From: Dreissena polymorpha
Lineage: Eukaryota; Mollusca; Bivalvia; Myida; Dreissenidae
DNA length: 64,000 bases
Reading direction: 5' to 3'
Assembly (NCBI RefSeq): GCF_020536995.1
Contig: NC_068355.1
Location: 126,051,472-126,115,471, forward strand
Shown in pieces: positions 1-11,970 of this stretch (within the stretch, counting starts at the first letter, position 1; each line of letters starts with the position of its first letter). The notes under the pieces were generated by a model that made no database searches, was not told the origin of the DNA, and saw only the letters and a program-made list of their open reading frames with translations. The translations under genes were made by a program, and so were the position numbers.

Positions 1-1655
1 GTAATGTTTACCTACGAGCCAAATTGTTAATCAAGAACTAATACCATGTCAACAGATGTTCCCGATAATTGAACTACATTGGAGAAATGAAACCATACTT
101 CCATAATCAATTTTATAAACTTCATTACATGTCCCATCCGAACTGACATGAATGCTTATGAGGGCGGGGTTAACTATCGACCATTATTTTTGATTGACGT
201 CGGGCATGAAGTACCGTTAAGAGTTTATTGCAGCTTAATTAGCAAGAAGTTGTACCATTTGAGTAATATAAAACCGGTAATTAGTACAGTACAGAACATT
301 AAAGACGGTTTCGGGCATCATCATCACACCTTTTTACTGTAAACAAGTGTTACCTATGACTCATAATTAATACGAGAACTTAATTGCAAGTGGTAAACAA
401 TTAATTATTATAGCGAGTAAGTTGTGCAAATGACTCCCGGTTACAATTATGTGATAACAATTTATTTAATTCCAGTACATGTATATTTCAAAATGTCCAT
501 TTATAGAACTTATTCACCCCGTTTTTCTGACATTTATTCGACACGTTATGCGCTTTAAAAAATTTTCGTTGAATTAATTACGCACACTTGTAAATGTTTC
601 GTCCGATTATCGATAGTTAGAAGACTGATGATGGCAACCGGCCGTGATCCTCGTGGACAACGTGAATTTCATGCATAATTCCGTCAAAACATTTATTCGA
701 CTCGTAAAGTGTTTAAACAAATTATCGTTGAATTTATAACGTAACGGTTAATATTTGTTGATATCTCAAATGGGAATAATTAAATTTGTAATCCGAAACC
801 CATTCCCGTAAGTCGATGTTAACGCGTTTTAAATCTGAAACACACTTCCGAATGTCAATGTTACCGCAACGTTAAATATTTTTGCTCCAAATTTATTTTG
901 TGTCGAATCTTTTTCTCGATTAAAAAGAGCGCAAAGATTATGCAGCATGTACAACGTCGCGTCTATTGCATACAAATGGCGTGTATTGAGCGTTTTAACA
1001 AGCGCACAACAGGTCAGGGGATTGACGCATATTCAGAGGCAATATTTCATCAAATCTATAAATAGTCACTTAAAAAATGGCAAGGTTTGTGTTAAAGAAA
1101 TAACTGAAAGCTTTTATCGTAAATATTTACCAGAAAGAGATTGATAAAAACGGAGTAAACGGGATTATCGGGTAATAAATAGAAACTTGAAAAAAGTAAG
1201 TATACAGTAATAGAGTCGAGATGAAACGGATGTATTGGGGAATCGTTCGAGTCGGGATTTTACTATCTGTGCGGAAAAGTTTTAAAACAATTAAACAATA
1301 AAAAAAAAATTATTTTTAAATGACTGGGGGATTTTTTTTGAAGAGTCATAGCGCACCAAATGACGTCTTTTGACGCTGTTTTTCTTTGAGTTATAACGCA
1401 CCACAGAACGTGAATTGACACGTTAAATTAAAAAAAATCAACGTCGGGAGGGCCCTCCCGAACCCACCCCCCGCTCGGCCCCGGGGCGCCTGAAAAAATT
1501 CCTGGGGAAGGCACTGGACATCTGTTATGTTTATTCCTAAATACCCGCAACATACAGCTACGTTACATACTCAAACATATTATTAAAATATTTCCCTATT
1601 ATTAAATCTATCTGTACTTAAATTTCTATCATAAGAATAAACAATAAGCATATAC
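1..1655. other. no gene recognised
   Basis: AT-rich sequence with only short open frames, the longest near 947-1144 on the plus strand (65 codons), with no recognisable motif, signal or splice context. A GC-rich patch near 1448-1495 contains the short palindrome GGGAGGGCCCTCCC and resembles the tail of a dispersed repeat. The stretch ends where homology to the PDHA intron begins. Confidence 0.5.
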
Positions 1656-1864
1656 CGTTATGTCACATCTTGTTGGAGTAGTTATAATAAAAGGTGGGAA
1701 TACATCTCCCAGCACATTCAAACTTGGGGAATTTTGATAGATTTGTTTGAGACACCAACTAATAAACTTATAATTGATGTTTTTCAACTTAAAAAGTTAC
1801 TCATATCAGCATTATACACATAAGAAAAAGCACAGAACTCTAGGAAATAATCATATGCAAGCTC

Positions 1865-2100
1865 TAGTGCTGCAACAATACGCCAAAAACTGTATTGCAA
1901 TATATTGTCAGTTCAAAAACCTGTATTGCAACATATTGCAATATATTGCTAACTTGTACCAGAATTTGCTAACTTGTACCAGAATTAAAACTCACCAGAT
2001 AATCACCCAAACCACCTTAATTACATGAACATAACCTTTGTATTGTATGTTTAAGTTCTAGTTATATCCTATTGGCAATTCTAGCCTTTTTTACAAAATG
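1865..2100 (+). mobile_element. hAT-like transposon fragment
   Basis: The fragment begins TAGTGCTGCAACAATA, a hAT-style terminus, and is colinear with 6345-6550. It is missing from the paralogous intron near 56200, so it entered this copy after the duplication. A 25-bp stretch around ACTTGTACCAGAATT is repeated inside it. No transposase is visible. Confidence 0.5.
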
Positions 2101-2224
2101 TCTATCTTTTCTACATGGCAATGCACTGAAACTGGTTCTTCAGCACTAAAAATTGTAATGTTACATGCTAAATGCTGACAAAATTTAATAAAGCTGATAG
2201 GGAAAGATATTTTTAAAGGCTATT

Positions 2225-2345
2225 TTTTACCACAGGTGGTTGGCGTGTGGCTATGATATCAGTTAGTAAAAACATCATTTCGAATGAAAAATCATCAAAT
2301 TATAACAAAAAATCAACTTCTCTGGAAAAAAAATTCACTATTGGT

Positions 2346-2433
<88 letters not shown>

Positions 2434-2480
2434 ACAAGGTTTTCAACTCAAAATGACCCGAAAACAGGGTGCATTGCACT
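2225..2480 (+). mobile_element. single arm of a TA-rich inverted-repeat element
   Basis: This matches the left arm of the element at 56764-57727 (from GTGTGGCTATGATATCAGTTAG through a long TA run to CCCGAAAACAGGGTGCATTG). Only one arm is present. The TA dinucleotide run at about 2349-2432 is broken by one C and generates the spurious Tyr-Ile open frames here. Confidence 0.65.
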
Positions 2481-2864
2481 ATTTACAAGTCATCTTTAAA
2501 TGTTAACGCATCCTTTATCAAAACATATGATATCTGACAATTTACACTCCTCAAATATATCGGATATTAAAGTACATGCACTTTTGTTTGCTTCCAACTC
2601 AACAAAGCCCTACCAATGAGGACTTACGCACACACAGTGATAACTTTATACCCTGCTGTCTGGGGACATACATGTTACACACATTTTTTATTTTACAAAC
2701 ATGCCATAAACATCTTACAGAAAACGTTAATGTTGATTCATTACTGTTGTGATGATATCACTGACATTGCACATTTCAAAACTTAAATTTACCTGACGCG
2801 TTTCCAATTATTTTTGTTCATGTAAGTGCATTTTAATGTTGCTCAAGTTATACCTCAATTTAAA

Positions 2865-3299
2865 CAAGAGCACCGCATAGCGGGTGCCAACGCTCGGCTG
2901 TGGGTGCAGTTTTGAATAAATGAAAGCTTGTCAGAAGTTTTATATTAGAGGTCACAGTGACCTTGACCTTTGACCCAAAAATGGGTGTGGCGTGTAAAAG
3001 TCATCAAGGTGCATGTACATATGAAGTTTTAAAGTTGTAGGTAGAGGCACTATGATGTTAGAGGCAAAGTTAAAGTTTTATATTAGAGGTCACAGTGACC
3101 ATGACCTAGTGACCTAAACATTGGTGTGGCGTGTAGAACTAATCAAGGTGCTTGTACAATTGAAGTTTCAAGGTTGTAGGTGGAAGCACTTTAATTTTAG
3201 AGCCAATGTTAAGGTTTTAGCACAACGGCGGACGGCAGACGACGAGGAGGCTAAGACAATACCTCGGGAAAACAGCCTCCTAAAACAGCCGAGCTAAAA
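2865..3299 (-). mobile_element. hairpin-ended repeat, family II (non-autonomous)
   Basis: On the plus strand it runs from CAAGAGCACCGC, where GCACCGC and GCGGGTGC form a hairpin, to CAGCCGAGCTAAAAA. The interior holds two diverged copies of a unit containing GGTCACAGTGACC. On the minus strand the element therefore ends in a hairpin followed by CTCTTG, which resembles the 3' end of Helitron/Helentron-type elements; that class is an inference. A second member is at 48294-48600. It lies 37 bp from exon H-left. Confidence 0.6.
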
Positions 3300-3335
3300 A
3301 TACGTAATGATAACTTAAAAACAGTCACAACTTAC

Positions 3336-3395
3336 CTGAGTTTCAAATGTGGCCTCTGTTGCATAATTTGAGGCTTGAACTGCACCATTCATCAA
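3336..3395 (-). CDS. PDHA-like exon H, intact copy (partial gene)
   Basis: This 60-nt exon encodes LMNGAVQASNYATEATFETQ. It has a TTTCAG acceptor and a CAG|GTAAGT donor and is phase 0 at both ends. The end ATFETQ joins exactly to the [11 protein letters not shown] that opens exon G at 55982, matching the human PDHA1 stretch ATFEIKKCDLHRLEEGP in length and spacing. It covers the end of the mitochondrial transit region and the start of the mature E1-alpha chain. The copy at 63633-63692 has an in-frame TAA, whereas this one is open. No partner exon G is found downstream on this strand inside the window, so it may belong to a gene lying left of the window or be an orphan of a partial duplication. 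Confidence 0.75.
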
Positions 3396-3657
3396 CTGAA
3401 AGCAAAAGCATGTTAAACATTCTTATGACAGGAAATGCCTTTACATGACTTCATTTTCTGTTTCATATATATCTGAATTCATTGTCATTTAATTTTAGCT
3501 TAAACCTGTGTACAAAATTTGCCAATACACTTGCAGTTTTTACTACCTTTTAATTGTATAAAATTTGCCCAAAAGCCGCAAAAGCCTTAGTCCTTGTAAA
3601 CCTCTAACTAGAAAATCAATAACAAAACAAGACACGCGTTGATAAAACACAATGCCC

Positions 3658-5154
3658 CCGGCCAAAAAGCAGTCAAATATTTTGAAGTTCTTTTCATCAC
3701 ATGATGAGTTTTTGATCCTGATGGCTTGCGTTTTTTGTGTTAGTGCAAAGTTTTTGTTATTGTGAAAGTTTGTTTTAATTCAGTTATGTTTCAAACTAGA
3801 AGTGTCACGCACAATGTGCATGGTAGATGGACGATCAGGCCTTTTCCGCCCATTCCTGTATGGCCGAATTTCGGCCCCATTCCCAAATCAAAATCGAAGT
3901 TTTTTGCTAATCAGAATAAAATGTACAAAAGTAATAAAGAGCTTTTTTTTTCATTTATCTTTTGTTAGTTAAAAAGGCTAAAATTCATAAAATGAACAAA
4001 AAAATGCTCAAATTTAAGTGACTGATTGACCATTAAAATAGCCATAAAATGGCTCCGAATGCAGGAAATGAAGAGCTCAATTTTAAAATTTTCAGGGGGA
4101 GCATGCCCCCGAACCCCCCTAGAAGGCCTGTTGGTTTCACATTTTGGCCTGTTGGCTCCAAAGCTACAGATAAGCTGCGTATTTGCATAAATACGCAATC
4201 AAAAATAGGTGGATACGCATTTTTTTTTCAAAATCTGTGCGTACCAGTACGCAAAACAAATCACCAATACCCAATTAGAACCGCCTTCTATGCGTACTGA
4301 AAAATAACGTTTCGTTTTGGCCGTTTTGACTCGATTCTTAATCGACAAGCGCTAGTTTTATCTGGTAACGTATTTACCAATCGTTTAGATGATAACACAT
4401 GCGAGTCAAACAAAATGGCGTCTCGAGGCAAAGGAAAAGTTCCGCAAAAAATACAAAAAAAAACATATAGATTCCTTTGTCGTGGTAAATAAATCTTAAA
4501 CAATTGCAAAGGGCATAGTTAATGACATTTTTGATATGTATTATTTTTTGGCAATGCAACCAGACTCTGATGGCTGTCAGAAAAAAAAAATGAGTTGAAA
4601 CCTGTGTTACTATTATTATATTTATTTTTGGTTTTTGGCATTTTCGTTCAAAATACACTATATTATACTATCCAAACACCGTTCCAGCCCCCTATGATGG
4701 GGTGTGTTGTGTTTTCAAAACAAAAGTACTGGCCCATATTGGAACAAAAACAAGTAGAAACACATTTGATGAGTGGGTTGAGAAATTCCCTTGGCTTCAG
4801 ATTGTTGAATCTGGTAGCAGAAAGATGGAATAACCTATACTGCAATTGAATACATAACAGTGACTTTATTTACGTACGGTTTTGAGAAGCTCAATTCATG
4901 TTTTATTGCAATTATCCAATTCACTTGTTTGTTTTGGTACAAATACCCAATATTTTTTATATGAGCAGGTATCATACTTTTGGATACCCAATCACGTTTT
5001 CCAATTCATTCTTATTTTGGAGGGTATTACCCTACATGTATTACCCCAAAAAGCTTATCTGTAGCTCTGGTTGGCTCAAAAGTTATTGAGAAACCTGGAA
5101 ATTAGGTTGCCCAGCAAAAAATGGATGAGCCCAGAGCCTTTCTAATGCTTTGTA
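3658..5154. other. no gene; dispersed repeat tail
   Basis: No coding signal recognised. Around 4095-4140 is a GC-rich stretch (AGCATGCCCCCGAACCCCCC) of a kind often seen at the ends of dispersed animal repeats. The short open frames here are AT-rich and lack domain features. Confidence 0.4.
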
Positions 5155-5861
5155 TAGTAGACTCTCTTTAAACCTGACAATCTAGGAACCGGCCTGATCG
5201 TCCTGTTTTCAGAGAGTTCCGGTTTACCAAGAGTAGGCATATTGCTGAAATATACATTGTATGCATTGTGTACAAAATCATATAAGAATACAACAAACCA
5301 TATACATTTACATGTACCATGTGATAACTGTACTCATGAAATGCTTATGTTTAAAGTATTCTTACAAAAATGTGTTTTTATTCGATTACAAGGAAACAAA
5401 TTCCATACCGACTTGTTTTGTTTATCATAAGCTTAATAAAACGATCGTGTCAATTACTTTTTGGTGTTACCACACGTCTATAATAGACATTCACAGTTTG
5501 TTTTACATTATTTAATCGGACTTCAATAGCGCGGCAACGGCCTTTATGGTATGTTTAATCCGATTATTGATAATTGCCCGAGCGGAATGTGTGACACCGC
5601 ACGCGCCATGCTGACTAAATATTGTAATTTACACGCCTCGGGCATCTTGAGAATTTGGACCGTCCGGTGTACTCAATGTATTTTACATTGAAAATCACGA
5701 AATTCAAGGAGATATCCGTTCGGTTTCCGGTTTTGAGAGAGTTAGGTTTATTCAACATTTTTTAACAAAGAAATAGTATGGGAAAATACAGGACTGGCCC
5801 AACCGTTCGGAATTGGGAGATTACCGGTATTCGGAGAGTCCGGTATTGGCAGAGTCTACTG
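5155..5861. mobile_element. pogo/Tigger-like non-autonomous TIR element
   Basis: The ends are inverted copies of YAGTAGACTCT: the left end reads TAGTAGACTCTC and the right end, reversed, reads CAGTAGACTCTGCC. A TA lies on each side (5153-5154 and 5862-5863), the target duplication used by Tc1/mariner elements. Subterminal GGTNTTC/GAGAGTCCGG blocks are repeated in both halves. At 707 bp with no long frame it cannot encode a transposase. Confidence 0.7.
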
Positions 5862-6344
5862 TATACATTTTGTTTTCAATTTACAATGTGAGTTCAGACA
5901 GGTACATGTAGTTGATAAAATAACATATTTTACACATTCTGTACATTGTTTCCACTTAACAGGCCCAACAGACTGTTCATATTTCTTAATGCTGTCAATT
6001 TTACCCAAGGAGCAAAAAGTCACAAAAGAATTTAGCATTCCTTGTGAAACACAATATTTACACTACATACCGTTCTCATCGTTTGTTAACCATTTTCCAG
6101 CCATCAAAGTTGAAACGCACTCTCACATTTAGACGGACTGTACTCCTAATTGTATTTGCATTTTTTTAATGTTTGGCTTTTCTGGATGGGAAAAACCTTG
6201 AATAAATTGCTACATTTTAACAGTTTTGTTCCGCCTTGGGTGTAGCCATTTTGGAAAGAAATATACAGCATCTGACGTCATTGGCCGATTCTTTTTAAGT
6301 GTATCAGATAGTTTGTAAGACGCAATTTAATTGGCTGTTACCAT
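5862..6344. other. no gene recognised
   Basis: AT-rich spacer between two transposon fragments. Nothing recognisable was seen on either strand. Confidence 0.4.
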
Positions 6345-6550
6345 TAGTGCTGCAACAATATGCCAAAAACAGTATTGCAATATATTGTCAGTTCAAAAAC
6401 CCGTATTGCAATATATTGCAAACTTGTACCAGAATTATAACTCGCCATCTAATCAACAAAACCAAATTATTTACATGAACATAACCTTTGTATTGTATGT
6501 TTAGGTTCTAGTTATATCCTATTGGCAATTCTAGCTTTTTTTACAAAATG
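6345..6550 (+). mobile_element. hAT-like transposon fragment, second copy
   Basis: It starts TAGTGCTGCAACAATATGCC and matches 1865-2100 along its length, minus one short internal repeat. The opposite end of the family may be seen near 15240-15326, which finishes ATTGTTGCAGAACTA, but no shared 8-bp target duplication links them. Confidence 0.5.
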
Positions 6551-7978
6551 CTTTATAAACACAATTAACATCATCCTTACACCGCTTAAAATATCCAACC
6601 CCTACCTCGATCTCATTCGTTTCTGTCTTCCCTTTAAGACTAAAATATGCCCAAACAACACTTTTTCCATTGGAATTGTCTATAAAGTCAAACTTGGCGT
6701 TCGTTTCATCTGCCATTTTGAGAACTATTATATAAGCCAACAAGAAGAATTATAAATAACCCAAAAGAGAATTGTGGATGTTTTAAAGCCTGTCGTGTAA
6801 CTTATCAGAATGCTGTTACGTAAAATTTGTTTGATCATTATCTCCATGCTTTTTGAAAAGCGTGGGGATATTGTGATTAACTCCGCCGTCTGTCTGTCCG
6901 TCCTGGCCACTATCTCCTCCTACACTATTAGCACTAAAACCTTGAAACTTACACACATGGTAGCTATGAGCATATGAGCCCTCTGCACTATTTGGAATTT
7001 TGATCTGACCCCTGGGTCAAAAGTTATGGGGGTTAGGGTTGGGCCGGGTCAGAGATTTTTACGCATTTTTTTTTAGGTTATTTTACTATAATTTCTTCAT
7101 TTCTACACCGATTGTCTTCAAATTGATACTGAACCTCTCTTATGACAATACGGTCAATCTCAACTACTGTATTTCTTCGATTGTAATACGGGTTTTTTTC
7201 CGAGTTTTTAAGGCATAAAGTTGGGGGGTCGTCTTATAAGAGCATACTTATTAAAAAAAACTAGTTTTTTTACCAATATTTGTGAATGATAACCGTATTT
7301 CTGATGAAGAAAAGAAACTACTTTCATTTAGTTACATGATTTGCTGCTTATATCCTTTTGTTATCATATATTTTAAATGACATGTCTGTTTGGAATACTC
7401 ACGAGTTTATTATCAAATAAGCATTAAAGTTCATTTATTATTTTTTTCCATTGCATTAATAGGAATGCATTGATTAAAATAATGACATTCAAAACAATGT
7501 ATTAATGGTAATTATGGACCAAATCGGCAGAGTTGCAATCACACATGTTAATCCCTTTTGTCTAAACACTGCAGACAGCAGTCTACACAATAGGTCAGTA
7601 GACGTGCTATGCGTGTTTTCATAATGCATAACACTTAATCCAGTTTTGTCCAGATGTTCTCTTGAATCAGAATACAGTACAATTACTGTTTCAACTAATA
7701 GACCGTAACGATAATGATACTGTGTGTTTGATTTGAAATTAATTTAAAAGAAATATCAAACTATTTGCGATAAAATTGTGTTAAAAATACCAAAGAAACA
7801 TTTAAAGTTCACGTGCCGCGATTTTAAAAACCCATAAAACACCACTATTTATCGAATTAAGTGCATATCTAAACTATTTCACACCTCACTTCATTTCAAA
7901 TACGGTGTTATAAGCGAGAACGAATAGAACAAAGTCGCGATTTTTCACACATTCTCGCCTTTTTCATTCAAACCGGGA

Positions 7979-7988
7979 GTGACGTCAC
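7979..7988. promoter_or_regulatory. CRE-type palindrome, left arm
   Basis: GTGACGTCAC contains the perfect TGACGTCA palindrome recognised by CREB/ATF factors. It is followed by AAGCACTCAA, which is mirrored at 11961-11970 in the other arm of the same element. Whether it drives transcription is unknown. Confidence 0.4.
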
Positions 7989-8567
7989 AAGCACTCAATA
8001 ACGAACCGGCATTATAAAGCTTTGGATAAATTATCTCTCGAACGGATGTATTATCTCTCGAAACTTTAGTTAGAAAAATTGATGGAATATGGAATACAAT
8101 AGAGATTATGATGAGTTTTCCGTTCAAGCGTGCATGTATGAGTCAGAATTTAGCGACAGTTTGTCAGATTTTTTATGATTCTGACTCGGACAGCGAGGTT
8201 TATTTTGTCAATGCTCAAGATAACTATCAGATTTGGGAACACGGATTAGAAATACATAACTGTGTTTCATGCACGTGTCGGGGGAAAAATAAACTTTTTG
8301 ATTGTTACTCTACAGTACAAGCTTGTTGAATATGACTTGGTTACACAAAGCACTGGTAAATAAAAAAAAATAGAGCGGCTACTTGCACCGGTTCTGAATG
8401 GGAAGGAATGTTAGTATTTCTAATGACATGAATTTTAATTTAAAACATTGTTTCCAGTTATAATAAACGAGTTATATTGTGAACAATTATATTAATTAAT
8501 TGATAAATACAACTTCCGTTAGAATCACATGATAATCAAAATAATAGCATGGTGTAGGCTGGTTTAC

Positions 8568-10541
8568 TAACGACTCGCCCCCTTAACGACTCGCCCCATA
8601 ACGACTCGCCCCACTTTTTATAACGACTCGCCCCACTTTTATAACGACTCGCCCCACATGTATAACGACTCGCCCCACATAGATAACGACTCACCCCATC
8701 ATTACTTATATGGTAGGATTTTTATTTAATTTCGATTTTATTGTGTTTTGAGTCGGTAAAAACTGGTGGGGTATTGAAAAAATATCTTAAGATTTGTTAA
8801 ATTAGAAGTTTGATGAAATTTGTTAAAATGCTTTACTTTAACTTTCACCTTTTTCAGGAACTTTCAACAGAAACTGGAATACTGTATCGCATCCTGCATT
8901 ATATGTTCAAGATTTCTACACCTGGAATTTTATCAACTCTTGCAATTAATATTATGCGTTACCACAGTAACATAACTATGTTTTTGCGTATATAATATAT
9001 AACGACTCGTCCCATCATTTTTATTGTTACATTTTTAGCATCTATGTTAAATGTAAACAGTACAGATGAATAGAAAGAGAAATATATAAGAAAAACTTTT
9101 TTTGTGTTGATGGTTTATTAGATACTTATGTACTTATATACAACAACAACAACAACAACTTATAAAAAAAAGAAAGTTACGCAGTGTGTATAATAATATC
9201 AATACATTGATATAATAAGAAAAATTTACAAAAAGACAGTATAATTATATCTTAATATTATCAACATTGAATTTAACACTATTTACACAAACAACAACAA
9301 CTATTTGCACAGGTCCGTACATGGCTGAACACAAGTCCAGCAGCTGCGCTGCAAATACAGAGTGCAAAGCGCAGGCATGGTGTTAGTCGAATTATCAATT
9401 TAAAATAATGGTATACTATAATCATGTATACATCTTTAAATACTAAACTCCGCAGTGGCACGTATTACTCAATTAAAGTTATAACCATTTAAGTAATTAA
9501 ACAAATCGTGGAATTAATTGGTTTATCACAAATGGTTTCTTGTTTACTTGAAACCATTGCAAATTTTCCGCGGTAATTGTTCACACCTACAAATTAAAAG
9601 AACCGCCATTTAATTAGCGTTAAATGTTTATTTGAAACCATTGAAAACTTTCCGCGCTAATTGTTCACACCAAAATTTAAAAGAAACGCCATTTGATTAG
9701 CATTTTAAAGTTAAGTTTGTGTGAAAAACACAAAAGGACTGATACGCATTTTATAGTATGAAAAAAGATTTTTAAAACGTGTGTTGTGTATTCAGATCAA
9801 CAGGTAATAAATAGGTAGATTTAAGATTATAATGGTAATTTTAAAATTATAAATAAAAAATTATCTTACAGATGAATTGTGTCCGTAAAATTTCTGCAAA
9901 AAATAAATTTCGGCAAAGACCTTTTTTCATTTTTCTTACCTTTCAATACCCGTATATATGAAAATATCTTTACCACGAAGCAAGGTATTCACGCTTTCGC
10001 GATTATGACACATGTATTGTTGATTGTCATCACCCGCCCGCGGTAATGTACCTGTCAATTATGTTGTTAATTCATCGGTCTCTTTATAAGGTTAATCCCT
10101 AAATTCTTGAGTAATTTAACCTGGGAATCTTTAATTGTCGATATGATCTTAGCCTTTGCTTCTTTTTATAAATATAAAGGAAAGTATGACATGAGACAAA
10201 TGTACCGATACCCAATAGTCTTGCTTTATGATAATATTGTCACTGAACAAAGATGTAAAAAAAAATCATAAAATAAAAATTATTACTTTTCAGAATATGC
10301 CTGCAATAGACGTCATTAAGGTCAGATATAAGGCAAAAAACCGCTGAACGATGGTTATCAAACAATGCCGAATTCATATTATGAATTGATTTCATTTATA
10401 TTACCATATATAATATAACATTTTATTTTGATAGGGCGAGTCGTTATATATGTGGGGCGAGTCGTTATACATGTGGGGCGAGTCGTTATAAAAAGTGGGG
10501 CGAGTCGTTATGGGGCGAGTCGTTAAGGGGGCGAGTCGTTA
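8568..10541. mobile_element. nested 2-kb element bounded by inverted arrays of TAACGACTCGCCCC
   Basis: The left edge (8568-8695) carries seven copies of TAACGACTCGCCCC in the plus sense, the last with one change. The right edge (about 10435-10541) carries six in the minus sense. The spacers follow the same order from the outside in: CT, A, ACTTTTTA, then ACATGTA-type, so the two arrays are mirror copies. A lone diverged copy lies at about 9001. If the terminal TA pairs are target duplications, the element is 8570-10539 with ends ACGACTCGCC. It sits inside the 5.66-kb TIR element. Its core has only short frames (largest 61 codons at 8810-8995). Confidence 0.75.
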
Positions 10542-11960
10542 CATTACCGTGTAGGCCCAAGTGGTAAGAGTGGGACTTTTATATGACATTGAGCTGCACC
10601 CCTTGATTAGCTAACCAATCGTCTGATAGTAATACATTTTATGATTGTTTGTTGATATAATTGGGGTTAGGCTAATCTCTTATCTAAAAGCATGCTGTGT
10701 CTGAAATAATCAACTGTGATATATCAACAGATAAGTTACATGTCATCAGCCAAATAGCCATAAACTCCATGACACTCTGTATGGACTAATACACAACAAT
10801 GGTAACTGGTGTCAATTTGACTGGTAGCCATGGAAATTCTTGACACATAAGAAACTTAGAAATCAATCATTGTCTATGTATATATTGTTGTCTGAGGCTA
10901 TTAAAAACTGGACATTCTAGTAAAAAATGAAAGTTACATTGTTATTATTGTTTATATAAACCGTTTGAGAAGTTGAAATATTGTTCAACTTGTATTTATG
11001 ATAATACGCACAAAGTAAATTTAATTTTCGGCTAATTATAGGTGTTAACCGAACAGAACAAAGAACAGAACAGGCTAATTATAGGTGTTAACCTTTGATC
11101 GGCGTATACTATGTTTTAAGATTTCGCATCTAATTGTATGAAACAATGGCCGTGGTGTCAAAATTATATAAGAGCCTACGTCCGCCCTGTCAAACTTAGC
11201 GTTAGAGCGATTGTCTGTGGCAGCGATTGTTCGGATACCCATTACAGAGAATGCCAAGCTGTTATTGTTTATGAAATAAATAAATTGAACTAATAAATAC
11301 AATCCATGCATAAACCCTCCTCAATTTACATTTTTATCTGAATATTTCAATATAACATAATGGGTGATGTTAGTAAATAATATTACTATTTTAAGTAATA
11401 CCATTCCAATTCCATTTTAAAATGGCTTTTTATAATATGTGTAATTTACAGTAATTAATTTGAGTTCAATATCAGAACAAGAATGTTATTTTTGATACTT
11501 TGTTGGTTATTTAGCTGTAGCTTAGTTTGTTTATTTATCAAATAAAATGTATTTGCCATTTTGTATTTCGCTGTTCCACTGATAAACCTATTTGTTCTTA
11601 ATAATAAGAGCAAGGTTGTAATTTATTTTTTGTAACTAAGCCGTTAATACATACAGGCGTAAAATATATTATTAATCCATTTCTTACGAGTAACATCATC
11701 CTTGGCAAAACCGAATAGTCCCTTGTTTCCCTTTCCGCACGTTTGTTGCACCCGAAAAAAACACACACTGGCAGTAGAATAACGATTGTCGTGCAAAAGA
11801 CACACAGAAAAAGCACACATTTTTAATAAAACTTGTATAAAAAGAACTGTATTAACATATCACGATATTGAGTGTCAATGTTGACATAAAGCGCGAAGTG
11901 TTCACGCTTCGATCCGTAATAACAATGGACAAGTTTCCGTGTCATGCGCGTTGAGTGCAT

Positions 11961-11970
11961 GTGACGTCAC
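11961..11970. promoter_or_regulatory. CRE-type palindrome, right arm
   Basis: The mirror partner of the site at 7979-7988: GTGACGTCAC preceded by TTGAGTGCAT, which reversed gives the same CACATGCACTCAA context with one difference. It supports the two halves being arms of one element. Confidence 0.4.

Larger units (their letters stand above)
1656..3657 (-). repeat. duplicated block of PDHA 5' intron plus exon
   Basis: The block matches the interval 56010-63957 piece by piece in the same orientation: 1656-1860 with 56010-56200, about 2100-2480 with about 56660-57310, and 2500-3657 with 62740-63957. By eye identity is roughly 80-90 percent. The right copy has about 5 kb of extra DNA between 57.73 and 62.74 kb. 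The homology stops at about 1656, just where exon G begins in the right copy, so exon G is absent here. This looks like a segmental duplication of part of a PDHA gene; the rest may lie outside the window or be lost. Confidence 0.8.

Noticed and set aside
2247-2499. Frames with long Tyr-Ile runs here and at 57136-57444
   Set aside because: These are translations of TA microsatellites.
8108-8329. 73-codon frame after a TATA-like word inside the 5.66-kb element
   Set aside because: Acidic and Cys-containing, but no recognised motif and no counterpart in the other arm; too little to call a gene.
8568-8695. Possible CRISPR-like array of TAACGACTCGCCCC
   Set aside because: Repeats are too short, spacers 0-7 bases and not unique, a mirrored copy exists, and the host is an animal.
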